A DNA stretch of 64,000 nucleotides from Ignavibacteria bacterium (lineage in GTDB: Bacteria; Bacteroidota; Ignavibacteria; Kapaibacteriales; UBA961), in assembly GCA_016720145.1 (NCBI GenBank), contig JADJXV010000003.1, positions 1 through 64,000 on the forward strand, in the 5' to 3' direction. Both the position numbers and the translations under genes were made by a program. Below, one piece after another: positions 27,632 through 36,359 of this stretch. Within the stretch, counting starts at the first letter, position 1, and each line of letters opens with the position of its first letter. Under the pieces are notes generated by a model that was given only the letters and a program-made list of their open reading frames with translations, was not told where the DNA came from and searched no databases.

Positions 27632-27673
27632 ATATAAAAAAAGCCCCATTCATAGTGGTTATGGAATAGGGCT
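27632..27673 (-). terminator. Rho-independent terminator after gap
   Basis: Stem AGCCCTATTC/GAATGGGGCT (one mismatch) with a 12-nt loop, followed on the minus strand by seven T residues (27636-27642). It lies 18 nt past the gap stop codon and separates gap from dprA. Confidence 0.85.
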
Positions 27674-27690
27674 ATATACTTTATAATGCT

Positions 27691-28683
27691 TTATCTACAT
27701 ACTTTCTTGACTAAATCAACGACGCGGTTGGAATATCCCCATTCGTTGTCGTACCAGCCGACTACTTTGACAAAATTACCGCTAGCCATAGTGGAAAGCG
27801 AGTCGAAAATACAGGAATGCGGATTACCAACGATATCAATTGAAACGATTGGTTCATCAGTATATTCAAGAATTCCATTCATTGCGCCGACCGAAGCTGC
27901 TTTGAATGCTGCATTAATTTCATCCTTCGTTGTATCGCGGCTAAGAATTGCTGTAAAATCTGTAATCGATCCATCCGGCACGGGTACACGGAGAGCGAAT
28001 CCGTCGAGTCGTCCTTTTAAGTCAGGTAATACTTCTGATACTGCTTTCGCAGCACCGGTTGTTGTTGGAATAATACTGACTGCAGCAGCTCGAGCACGGC
28101 GTAAGTCTTTATGTGGTAAGTCTAATATATTCTGATCATTTGTATAAGCATGCACAGTAGTCATGAAACCCTTAACCAGTCCGAAATTATCATGTAATAC
28201 TTTCACCATCGGTGCAAGACAATTCGTAGTGCAGGATGCATTCGACATTACTTTTTCATTACCTGTCAAATCGTGGTCATTGACTCCAAGAACTACTGTT
28301 CGGTCTAAAGCATCTTTGGCAGGTGCTGAGAGAATCACTTTCCGTGCGCCGTTTGCGATATGTTTTTCGAGTGCTTCGCGAGTGGTGAATACACCGGTCG
28401 ATTCAATCACTGCATCTACATTTCCCCATGTCAAATTCTCGATTTGTTTTTGAGCAGAAATAGGAATTGTGCGACCATTGACGACAAGATTGCTGCCATC
28501 GGCGTGGGCACTGCCATTAAATTTACCGTGAACTGAGTCGTATTTTAAGAGATGAGCAAGTGTTTGAGAGTCAGTAAGGTCATTAATTCCAACTATTTCG
28601 AATTGATCTTGCTGCGCTATGGCTGCTCGGAATACTAATCTCCCGATACGCCCAAAACCATTAATTGCGATGCGAATTGCCAT
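27691..28683 (-). CDS. gap: Glyceraldehyde-3-phosphate dehydrogenase, type I
   Basis: Glycolytic and gluconeogenic NAD-dependent enzyme, 330 residues, full length. N-terminal nucleotide-binding motif INGFGRIGRLVFRAA. Catalytic cysteine in MSNASCTTNCLAPM and catalytic histidine in VHAYTNDQN. The C-terminal WYDNEWGYSNRVVDLV is complete. A stand-alone gene with its own terminator. Confidence 0.97.
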   Translation of the reverse strand: MAIRIAINGFGRIGRLVFRAAIAQQDQFEIVGINDLTDSQTLAHLLKYDSVHGKFNGSAHADGSNLVVNGRTIPISAQKQIENLTWGNVDAVIESTGVFTTREALEKHIANGARKVILSAPAKDALDRTVVLGVNDHDLTGNEKVMSNASCTTNCLAPMVKVLHDNFGLVKGFMTTVHAYTNDQNILDLPHKDLRRARAAAVSIIPTTTGAAKAVSEVLPDLKGRLDGFALRVPVPDGSITDFTAILSRDTTKDEINAAFKAASVGAMNGILEYTDEPIVSIDIVGNPHSCIFDSLSTMASGNFVKVVGWYDNEWGYSNRVVDLVKKVCR

Positions 28684-28821
28684 AAACTTCCCTTCGTATT
28701 ATTAATGAAACGTGATTCTATTTCAAAGAAATTTGAGTGCGAAACTACGAAAGATTTAGGAATTTTTTGGATGAAGAAAGAATTATCCTTACCTAATAGT
28801 TTCACAGTCCATCAAAACACT

Positions 28822-28829
28822 ATTTTTGC
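28822..28829 (+). promoter_or_regulatory. Putative Bacteroidetes-type -7 element
   Basis: TATTTTTG (TAnnTTTG) 35 nt upstream of the ATG at 28865, in the correct orientation. The expected upstream TTG box about 20 nt away is only partly matched (TTTC), so moderate confidence. Confidence 0.5.
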
Positions 28830-28864
28830 ACTCCAATTGCCTGTTTCATTTTCAAATATCGCTT

Positions 28865-30012
28865 ATGATTGTACGAATTATTGCGTTCTTTTTTATCATC
28901 GCCCAAGTTGTATCTGCTCAACACGAAACAGATTCAACACAATGTGATTCTACATTCCATATTTCAAAATTCACATACTTCCAAGCTCAAGAAGCTCTCG
29001 CCGGACTTCCACTTTCAACCGGTATTTCGGTTCAATCGGTTGATTCTGCAATACCTATCATCCCCACAACGTATGATTCTACCAAATTCTACCAAGAAAC
29101 GACTCTCAAACTTGAAGATCCTGATTTGATTCCGCTCAATGAATTCACTATCGCAGGCGATCAACGCTATACAATTGATGGCTCGCACCCGCGACGAACA
29201 AATAAGCTAAAACCCCTCACAACTGCACTCGTAGGTGGCACTTACTTCGGTACGCTCTTCGGTTTGCATATTTATCAAATGAATACTATTTGGAATGAGA
29301 CTGTTACGTTCCGCTATATCGAGGACTCAGATCAGGATTTGTGGTCGGATAAAGGAGGGCATTTTTGGGGAACGTATTTCGTGAGCTACTGTTCGACAGA
29401 AGCACTTCTCGGCTCCGGCTTTAGTGTCGATAATTCAATGCTCTACGGTGGATTGATGGGATTTGGTTATCAATTGTACGTTGAAATCATGGATGGTTAT
29501 GGCAAGAATTGGGGTTTTTCTACATCAGATTTCATCGCTGACTTTGCAGGATTCGCCTATTATTTGGGACAACATTACGTACCATTCTTGCAAAATTTCA
29601 CTCCAAAAGCTACGTACTTCCCTGCTCCATGGTATGGCGAGAAGTCACGCAAAGAAGCTGCATTTTTATAGATGATTACAGTTCATGGACGTGGTGGCTC
29701 TCAGTCGATGTTTATAATTTGCTCCCACAATCATGGAAAAGCTCTTATCCATCCTGGCTGAATATCGCAGTTGGCTATGCGGCAAGAGACTTACGATTGG
29801 AAGATAACATTTATAAAGGTGACCCTAAATTCATTATCGCTCTCGACTACAACCTCGCTCGATTAATTCCCAACACCACGAATTTCCTCAATTGGCTACG
29901 CCAAAGCTTTCAGTATTTTAAGTTCCCTGCACCGGCTATAGAATTTGGTGATAAGGTGAAGTTTAATCTGTTGTATCCGTTTAAGATAAGTACTGGGGAT
30001 GTGCATTTTTAG
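28865..30012 (+). CDS. DUF2279-like secreted or outer-membrane-associated protein, frameshifted
   Basis: About 382 residues when repaired. An N-terminal signal peptide (MIVRIIAFFFIIAQVVSAQ) is followed by a Thr/Ser-rich region. The conserved core has GGTYFGTLFGLHIYQMN, a membrane-associating stretch with acidic and histidine positions (WSDKGGHFWGTYFVSYCSTE, GFGYQLYVEIMDGYGKNWGFS, TSDFIADFAGFAYYLGQHY). It resembles the DUF2279/YfiM group of periplasmic lipoproteins; function unknown. The frame is broken in a five-T run at 29663-29667. One more base joins EAAFF to IDDYSSWTWWLSVDVYN and on to the stop at 30012, including LNIAVGYAARDL and a C-terminal strand region. Confidence 0.75.
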
Positions 30013-30226
30013 GGGGATGGATTAGTGCCAATTCTTCCAGTTCTAATTGAAATTTGCTCACCAATCATAAAGTAAAAGAACCAATAATTTTGAAATTTAT
30101 TTGTAATAAAGTAGTTTAGCCAAAATAGAGCTGTAATATTCTATTTTGTAACTCAAAATTTTGTTTATCAGATAGATTGAATATACTGAAGTAGAAATTT
30201 ATTACTTGAATTCAGGGGTTATGAAT
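30013..30226. other. AT-rich intergenic region
   Basis: 214 nt with no recognised gene, RNA or terminator. A-rich composition increases towards the following gene. Confidence 0.4.
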
Positions 30227-31103
30227 ATGATAAAAAAGGAAAATAAAGTTAAAATTAAAAAGTATCTAACAATAGCTGTAAAATACCTTTTTGGAAGTTT
30301 AGTGGGTATACTTATTATTCCTCACATTGGAAGTTTTTTACAGAATATGATATTAAATTTATTCTTCGCAGCTAGTAAATCTTTCTCAAATTACTTTTAT
30401 ATTACTATTGCTTTTAACAACCCAAACGCCTACTCATCTTGGTTTTTATCTCTTTTATCTGGAATTGTCACAGGTATTCTTACACTCACATTTATAATGA
30501 CTTTATACACAAGAAAAAATAAAAAAAATTTAGATAGATTAATTGAAATAGAGAACCTAAAAGGTGAAATGGATATAGAATTCAACAATGATAATAATCA
30601 TATTTCCATAGAAATTAAATCCTTAGAAAATCGATGGGAAGAACTTAAACTTTTTCAAGGTAAAGATGATGAATATTTTTTTTCGGAAAAAGTACAATTT
30701 GAAAAACAATTGAACGCAGTAAGAGCTAAATATAATCAGTTGAAAATTGAACAATTAGAAGATTTGAAAGAAATTTCTACTAAGTTCGAACAATTTCAAA
30801 GTTCGGAATCTTCTTTAAATCAAAAACCATTACTTTCGAAACTAGAAATTTTTATCCTACACCCATTATTTATATATCCTTTTTTCTCTTTAATAATACT
30901 ATTTATAAATTTGAACACAATTTTTCTAAATATGGTCACACATGAAAATTTAGTTTTTAGAAATGAAACGATAAAATTTACCTTATGTCGAGGACATTGA
31001 AGTAAAAAACTGCAAGCCAAATGGACTATGATGACAAAAGGAAGATTATGACCAAATTATGAACGATTTAAAAATACTTAGGGAAAAAGTAAGCAAAAAA
31101 TAA
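30227..31103 (+). CDS. AT-rich membrane protein with coiled coil, unknown function, frame-disrupted at the end
   Basis: Starts at ATG 30227 (MIKKENKVKIKKYL) 5-8 nt after AGGGG. Two membrane helices (about residues 15-40 and 65-95: LSLLSGIVTGILTLTFIMTL), a long charged coiled-coil-like segment (IEIENLKGEMDIEFNND ... YNQLKIEQLEDLKEISTKF) and a third hydrophobic stretch (FIYPFFSLIILFINL). The continuous frame ends KFTLCRGH at 31000. Out-of-phase continuation PYVEDIEVKNCKPNG, then KEDYDQIMNDLKILREKVSK ending at 31103, suggests two or three indels in the tail. Lower GC and more Lys/Asn codons than the neighbours. No homology recognised; could be an acquired accessory gene. Confidence 0.6.
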
Positions 31104-31688
31104 AATTTCAGTCTGACCAGTTGTTACAACTGGTCTAAATACTTACCAATGGAGCGTACTGCTTGACCGCGTTAATATAACATTCGAATATTATTACTCC
31201 TCTTCAACGGATTAAAATCCGTTGCTACAATTTCTTTCGTTCCTAGCGGAACTTTTTGGTATTTTTTTATTTTTCAATGTGTTACCTCGACTACGATATA
31301 TCCAACTTGAAGCATCCATCAATAAAACACCAAAAAGAGCCAGTGGCTCTACCAAAATTGTAGGGCTGGAATATTCCACTCCAAAACGCAGAATTTGGCT
31401 AAAGCCATCTATCCTAACCGTTTCCTCCAGCTAAAGCTGGAGTCTAGTCAATCCGATACACCTCTAAGATTGGAAGACGTCAGGAGACAATCTTCCTGAA
31501 TAGACTCCAGCTTCAGCTGGAGGAAATGATATGGAGGTTAAGGCTTCAGCCAAATTCAATCATTCTATTTTTTGACTGGACAGTAATAATATTACTTGTT
31601 ACTTTGATTGTATTGTGTAATTTGCATGCAATAGTTGCACTCGGATATAACCATATTATTTTTATACTACTTCACATAGGTATTCATT
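31104..31688. repeat. Intergenic region rich in short palindromes
   Basis: 585 nt without a gene, packed with imperfect inverted repeats: GACCAGTTG-tta-CAACTGGTC at 31115-31135, AACGGATTAAAATCCGTT at 31206-31223, a AGAGCCAGTGGCTCT hairpin near 31338-31352, CTCCAGCTAAAGCTGGAG at 31425-31442 and its near copy CTCCAGCTTCAGCTGGAG at 31505-31522. The last two are in convergent context and resemble small repetitive extragenic palindromes. I see no transposase or open frame. Confidence 0.75.
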
Positions 31689-32582
31689 ATGAAAACACTC
31701 TTGACAATTTTCGTTGCTTGTATTCTATTCAGTAGTCATTCTACTGCACAAAAACTTGAAGATTTCTCGGCATTGAGCGGCATCGCTGCTGCTCGTGAAA
31801 AGGTTGCACAATTAGGATTGAATAAAGATGCCAAGCTTGTATTTATTGATAAAGTTACAACTACATCCCCTTCCAGCATATATTATTGGAATTATATATT
31901 TTCCTATAATCATAACAGTAGTGTAGTGCTGATTTCCGTTTCAAAAGAAAATGCCAAATACATCGCAACTGTAAAAGATAAGGCACCAAGTTTAACTGAA
32001 TACATTGAGATCCCTGATTACGTTTTAGATAGTAATTACCCATTCAAAGAAGTTGGACCATATTTGGAATATTGCAGCTTGACTTCTTTACAGAATTTAC
32101 ACTTTTCCATTCCACAGGATAAAGAGGCAGATTCAGCCAATCGTTTTGTATGGTTTTTTGAAGTTACAAACAAAGACCCTGATTATATTGGAGATGGATA
32201 TTACCTTTTTTCCGCCATAACGGGCGAAATGCTGGATTCGAAAATATTGAGCGTACCGGAAACACCTACACAAAGTGATAAATATTTCACACTTTATCCT
32301 AATCCATCATCAGGGGAAATTACATTTAGTGAATCGTATCCATATCAACCCTCTCCAGATCCTAGTCAAAATATTAATATGCCGATTCCAGTATCAATAA
32401 AAATTTACAACTTACTCGGAAATTCTATTTTTCAAACAAATATTATTGGTGATCATTTACAGGGCTATCAATTTAACTGGGACGGTAAAAGTAATGGTGA
32501 TGTAGTTGCAATCGGTACTTATTATGCTATGATCACAGTAAGATCTCAGACAAAACGTGTTCCATTTGCGATTGTAAGATAA
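31689..32582 (+). CDS. Secreted protein with type IX sorting domain
   Basis: 297 residues. Signal peptide MKTLLTIFVACILFSSHSTAQ. The middle part (about 22-190) is unrecognised. The C-terminus is a T9SS sorting domain: FTLYPNPSSGEITFSE, then IKIYNLLGNSIFQ, GDHLQGYQFNWDGKSNGDVV, GTYYAMITVRSQTKRVPFAIV. Such domains direct Por-secretion cargo across the outer membrane and are cleaved or anchored to lipopolysaccharide. Followed by a strong terminator and then by tmRNA. Confidence 0.85.
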   Translation: MKTLLTIFVACILFSSHSTAQKLEDFSALSGIAAAREKVAQLGLNKDAKLVFIDKVTTTSPSSIYYWNYIFSYNHNSSVVLISVSKENAKYIATVKDKAPSLTEYIEIPDYVLDSNYPFKEVGPYLEYCSLTSLQNLHFSIPQDKEADSANRFVWFFEVTNKDPDYIGDGYYLFSAITGEMLDSKILSVPETPTQSDKYFTLYPNPSSGEITFSESYPYQPSPDPSQNINMPIPVSIKIYNLLGNSIFQTNIIGDHLQGYQFNWDGKSNGDVVAIGTYYAMITVRSQTKRVPFAIVR

Positions 32583-32605
32583 ATCGAACTATCGCACCAA
32601 ATTCT

Positions 32606-32639
32606 AAGCCCATGAAGTGCTTTCATGGGCTTTTTTTTG
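32606..32639 (+). terminator. Rho-independent terminator
   Basis: Stem AAGCCCATGAA/TTTCATGGGCTT with a GTGC loop, followed by eight T residues. 24 nt after the stop of the secreted protein. Confidence 0.9.
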
Positions 32640-32748
32640 TTCTTTCCAATGTGTTAAGTACTGTTGTTAACTAAAGATGTAACGAGAAATATGATCACTC
32701 AGACCATGGCAAATTCCTTCCCATATACTCTATCTCCCATAATTTCCG

Positions 32749-32756
32749 TATCTTTG
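32749..32756 (+). promoter_or_regulatory. Putative -7 element of the tmRNA gene
   Basis: TATCTTTG (TAnnTTTG) 14 nt before the tmRNA 5' end. A -33 TTG box at the expected distance is not clear. Confidence 0.45.
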
Positions 32757-32769
32757 CACTCGTCAAAAC

Positions 32770-33167
32770 GGGGATGTACCGGTTTCGACGGGGTGAAATG
32801 TTCAGGTAGGAGCAAGCCGTGCTCGGTTCGTGGCGCACGTAAATTCAACGGACAAAACAACAAGTGCAAACAACACTCCAAACGTTTATGCAATGAACTC
32901 TGTTCCTGCATACAGCTTAGCCGCTTAATTTTATTTAGGTCGCTAACCATCCGCCTGAAAGCTCGTCTATTGGCTTTCGACGTGGGTGTAACCCTCAGAT
33001 AGACTGGCAGGTATGGGATTTTCGGCAGTACCTGTGAGATAACACCGCAAACAGCGAGGCGGCTCCTGTCGTTTGGATACCCGGCTCGTTAAACTCAAAA
33101 AACGAATAAGCTTGTAGAGCCAACGGCTCATGCACTTCGGACGCGGGTTCGACTCCCGCCATCTCCA
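32770..33167 (+). ncRNA. ssrA: Transfer-messenger RNA
   Basis: tmRNA (about 398 nt), one piece, not permuted. The tRNA-like acceptor is GGGGATG at the 5' end pairing with CATCTCC near the 3' end (discriminator A33167; CCA not encoded). The 5' GTACCGGTTTCGACGGGG and 3' GACGCGGGTTCGACTCCCGC are canonical. A reading frame starting at a GCA resume codon (after AAGT) encodes a tag ANNTPNVYAMNSVPAYSLAA then TAA, ending in the typical LAA. At 20 residues it is longer than the roughly ten residues of most bacteria. Pseudoknot-rich sequence follows. Rescues stalled ribosomes with SmpB. The terminator is at 33181-33217. Confidence 0.96.
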
Positions 33168-33180
33168 CTTTGTATATAGT

Positions 33181-33217
33181 AAAGCTCGTTTCTTATCTAA
33201 GAAACGAGCTTTTTTTA
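33181..33217 (+). terminator. Terminator of tmRNA
   Basis: Perfect 15-bp stem AAAGCTCGTTTCTTA/TAAGAAACGAGCTTT with a two-base loop, followed by a T-run. Confidence 0.9.
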
Positions 33218-33451
33218 TGCTCGAATTTGAACGTCAAGGTATCGGTTTAGAATTCTTCAGAATGAACATGTTATCGTTCTGGTAGAATAGGAATATACTA
33301 CTGGAAACAAGTAGATTCGAAACGTGAGAGATTACCAAAAGAAGAAGAAATTCATCTTTCCTTTGTTCAAACAATTATTTTTGGTAATTTGAATAAACGA
33401 ATTCACAATTCTAAAGATTTCAAATACATACCCATATAATTTGGAGGTTCA

Positions 33452-35878
33452 ATGAAATATGTTTTCACAGCTTTATACCTGTTCATTACATTCCTAGCAC
33501 TTGATGCCCACGCAAAGAAACAAGACACCTCTCTTCCGAATCAGCTCGCTAGTTCAGACAGCAGCGACGGTCGTTTGAAATGCATTTTAGGTGGACACGA
33601 AGATGATATCACCGACGCAAGCTGGAGTCCGGACTCTAAATATGTCGTCACCAGCAGCAGAGATCAATCAGCAATGGTATGGGAAGCAGCTACAGGCAAG
33701 CGACTCATGACCCTCTATGCAACTGAAGAAATAAATTACGTTTCGTGGAGTAAAGACGGGACGAAAATTGAGACATCATCTGATTTTCGAATCATCAATC
33801 TATGGGATGCAAAAAATGGGAATAATTTACTCCACCTTGAAGGCTCTTCGTTCGAATGGAGTCCTGACGGAAGTTCATTTTCTTATGTAGCTCTCGATTC
33901 CATACTACTTATAAAAGATGCAGCTACTTTTGGTACCCTACATTCACTACAACTGAAAAATAAGCTTATTTATCGTGCTCATTGGAGCACTGACAGTAAA
34001 AATATCGCAGGTCTGGCAACAGATTCAAATGTAGTTGTATGGGATGTGGCTACTGAAAAATTGCTAAGTACCTATGCTGCAGCTAGAAGGGTTAAAGATA
34101 TTCATTGGAATTCTTTAAATGACTATCTAATGGTTGTCATGGATTCGGTGTTCATGAAATTAGACGTCCGCAATGGGATACCGATATCTACAAACTATAT
34201 TTCTAGTTCATTACCATGGGGAAATGTGTTTTGGAGTAATTCAGGAAAGCAAGTAGCGTTCTTAGGATTTACAAAAGAGGTATGGAGTCCAGAAACCTGG
34301 ACAAGAAAATATTCGTTGGAAGAGCATACCGATAATGTAAATTTTATCACCTGGTCTCCTGATGAAAAATACTTTGCAACTTCAAGTAATGACAATTCTT
34401 GTATTGTATGGAACGCAGCAACTGGCAAACAACTCTTTACGTTGCGAGGTCATAGAACACACGTAGGCGTACTAAGTTGGAGTCCCGACGGCTTGTATTT
34501 GCTATCCGGTGGGATGTATGTTCCTCCGTCGTTTAGATCAAATAGTGCAGGAGATTTTACCGCAATAATTTGGGATCCAATGACAGGAACATTGCTTCAT
34601 CGCATGATGCCTCACAATGCACCGGTTATGGATTATACATGGCATCCTGACGGAACAAAAATTGCATCCGCCGGACTCGACAGCACGGTCATTATTTGGG
34701 ACATTGCATCCAACGATACGGTGCGTATTTTTCGTGGTCATAAAAGTAGTATATATGCAGTAGAATGGAGTCCGAATGGAATAATGCTTTGCTCTGCTTC
34801 CGGAGACAGTACCGCTATCATTTGGAACCCTAATACAGGTACAACCATTAGCACCATTCAACCACAGTCGTGGAATACAAAGCTTGGTTGGAATCAATCA
34901 AGTGATAAAGTATATACAATAAGCTCAACGAATACATCTATTTGGGATGTATCCACCGGAAATATGCTCGTGTATTTTCCAAACTTTAATCGTGGTGCAT
35001 CGTGGAGTCCGGACGGCAGTAAGTTCGCCTCACTCGGTAAAGATACCATCATTATTTGGGATGCTACTACTTGGGTTGAGTACTTACGAATTGTCATTCC
35101 ATCGCATACGAACACCTCTGTTAACTGGAGTCCCGATGGCTCACACATTGTTCTTCTGGACAAAACCACGTTGAAGATATGGAATCTACAATCGAAAGCG
35201 ATACTTTTTACTATCCCTAATCAATCGAGTTCATTACCAATAATACAATGGAGTTCGGATGGAAGTGAATTTTCTTTTCTGAATTTCAATTCTACAACTA
35301 GTATAAATTCTATGGACTTTTATAATAGCCAGACAGGGCTAAAGGTACGATCTTTCACTGAAAGTATCACAACCTACCTACAAAACTACTTGAGTCCTTC
35401 TGCATCACTGTTAATCGGTGTGAAAAGAAATCCTTCAATATCAATGAATTATATTACTATAATTGATGCAAAAACTGGGAAAGAAAAACTACTTTTTCCA
35501 TTTCACACGTACGATTACCCAAATGATGTAACCTGGAGTCCAAATGGTAAATATATCGCCAGTTCAAACCGCTCGACTATAAAGATTTGGAGGGTTGAAG
35601 ATGTAAATAGTGTTGTAGAGTCACTGCCCGTACTCCAACCGGCATCAACTTCTTTCTCTCTCTATCCAAATCCAACAGACAATAACCTCCATCTTCATTT
35701 TACAACAACTTCAGCCCTAGCGACAACCGTGCGTGTTGTCAATTTGCTCGGACAGGAAATGCTCACGACTCAAGTACCGGCAGCAGTGAATGAATGGACC
35801 CTACCCATGGGTCATTTGCCATCGGGTGTCTATCTCGTCGAATGGAATGGTGCTGTTCAAAAGGTAGTTGTCCATTAA
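33452..35878 (+). CDS. Secreted WD40-repeat beta-propeller protein with type IX sorting domain
   Basis: 808 residues. A signal peptide (MKYVFTALYLFITFLALDAHA) is followed by about a dozen WD40 repeats with WSPDG or WNPDG-like turns and IWD endings (e.g. GHEDDITDASWSPDSKYVVT, SSNDNSCIVWNAATGKQLFT, GHKSSIYAVEWSPNGIM). This is enough for one large or two stacked propellers of 6-7 blades. After about residue 725 a T9SS sorting domain begins: FSLYPNPTDNNLHLHF, VRVVNLLGQEMLTTQ, LPSGVYLVEWNGAVQKVVVH. A surface-exposed binding scaffold of unknown partner. RBS GGAGG 8 nt before the ATG. Terminated at 35901-35930. Confidence 0.92.
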   Translation: MKYVFTALYLFITFLALDAHAKKQDTSLPNQLASSDSSDGRLKCILGGHEDDITDASWSPDSKYVVTSSRDQSAMVWEAATGKRLMTLYATEEINYVSWSKDGTKIETSSDFRIINLWDAKNGNNLLHLEGSSFEWSPDGSSFSYVALDSILLIKDAATFGTLHSLQLKNKLIYRAHWSTDSKNIAGLATDSNVVVWDVATEKLLSTYAAARRVKDIHWNSLNDYLMVVMDSVFMKLDVRNGIPISTNYISSSLPWGNVFWSNSGKQVAFLGFTKEVWSPETWTRKYSLEEHTDNVNFITWSPDEKYFATSSNDNSCIVWNAATGKQLFTLRGHRTHVGVLSWSPDGLYLLSGGMYVPPSFRSNSAGDFTAIIWDPMTGTLLHRMMPHNAPVMDYTWHPDGTKIASAGLDSTVIIWDIASNDTVRIFRGHKSSIYAVEWSPNGIMLCSASGDSTAIIWNPNTGTTISTIQPQSWNTKLGWNQSSDKVYTISSTNTSIWDVSTGNMLVYFPNFNRGASWSPDGSKFASLGKDTIIIWDATTWVEYLRIVIPSHTNTSVNWSPDGSHIVLLDKTTLKIWNLQSKAILFTIPNQSSSLPIIQWSSDGSEFSFLNFNSTTSINSMDFYNSQTGLKVRSFTESITTYLQNYLSPSASLLIGVKRNPSISMNYITIIDAKTGKEKLLFPFHTYDYPNDVTWSPNGKYIASSNRSTIKIWRVEDVNSVVESLPVLQPASTSFSLYPNPTDNNLHLHFTTTSALATTVRVVNLLGQEMLTTQVPAAVNEWTLPMGHLPSGVYLVEWNGAVQKVVVH

Positions 35879-35900
35879 TAAATCGTACTTGGTACATAAC

Positions 35901-35935
35901 AAAGCCCACGGTTAATGCCGTGGGCTTTTGTTTTT
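35901..35935 (+). terminator. Terminator after the WD40 gene
   Basis: Stem AAAGCCCACGG/CCGTGGGCTTTT with an intervening TTAATG-type loop, followed by TTTTTC. Confidence 0.85.
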
Positions 35936-35974
35936 CTTTGATTATTTCTTTCTTAGAATTCACTTCATTTTCTC

Positions 35975-36101
35975 TCACTCCTTGATAAGATTCCTCCGCC
36001 AAACTTCTCCTTCGCTCTTCAGTTCAACCATATACATACCACTTGCTTGGTTATTAAGATCAATAGTGCAGGATTCTCCGCTGAGTTCTCTGTGCTCTAA
36101 T
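35975..36101 (-). pseudogene. Remnant of a T9SS sorting domain
   Basis: On the minus strand an open stretch without start reads LEHRELSGESCTIDLNNQAS, GMYMVELKSEGEVWRRNLIK, E, stop. The GMYMVEL...G...W...L pattern is the last part of a type IX C-terminal domain. Nothing upstream is coding, so this is a fragment of a deleted cargo gene. The rest of 35879-36359 shows no gene apart from a terminator hairpin. Confidence 0.65.
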
Positions 36102-36280
36102 TACCAGTGAATGAACGCAATGAATCACAATGACTTACAGCGAAACTACATATAAACCGGAACGTGGGCAAGGAGTATTAGTGGTAGTATTTATTAAACA
36201 ACAGTAGGGGCAGAAAATCTTCTGCACCTACGTGTAGTGGTGTATTATTTAGATCCTTTGAAAATACTACATCTCAACGC

Positions 36281-36316
36281 AAAAGACCCGACAGGTCGAA
36301 GAAGATCTGTCGGGTC
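36281..36316 (-). terminator. Palindromic repeat acting as terminator of the 5'-nucleotidase gene
   Basis: GACCCGACAGGT and ATCTGTCGGGTC arms around CGAAGAAG (36285-36316). On the minus strand the hairpin is followed by TCTTTTG. Same family as 38551-38582 and the copies around 48483-48557. Confidence 0.7.
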
Positions 36317-36359
36317 GTAAATGCTATAACCATTTTTACATAAACATAATGCTTTGATT

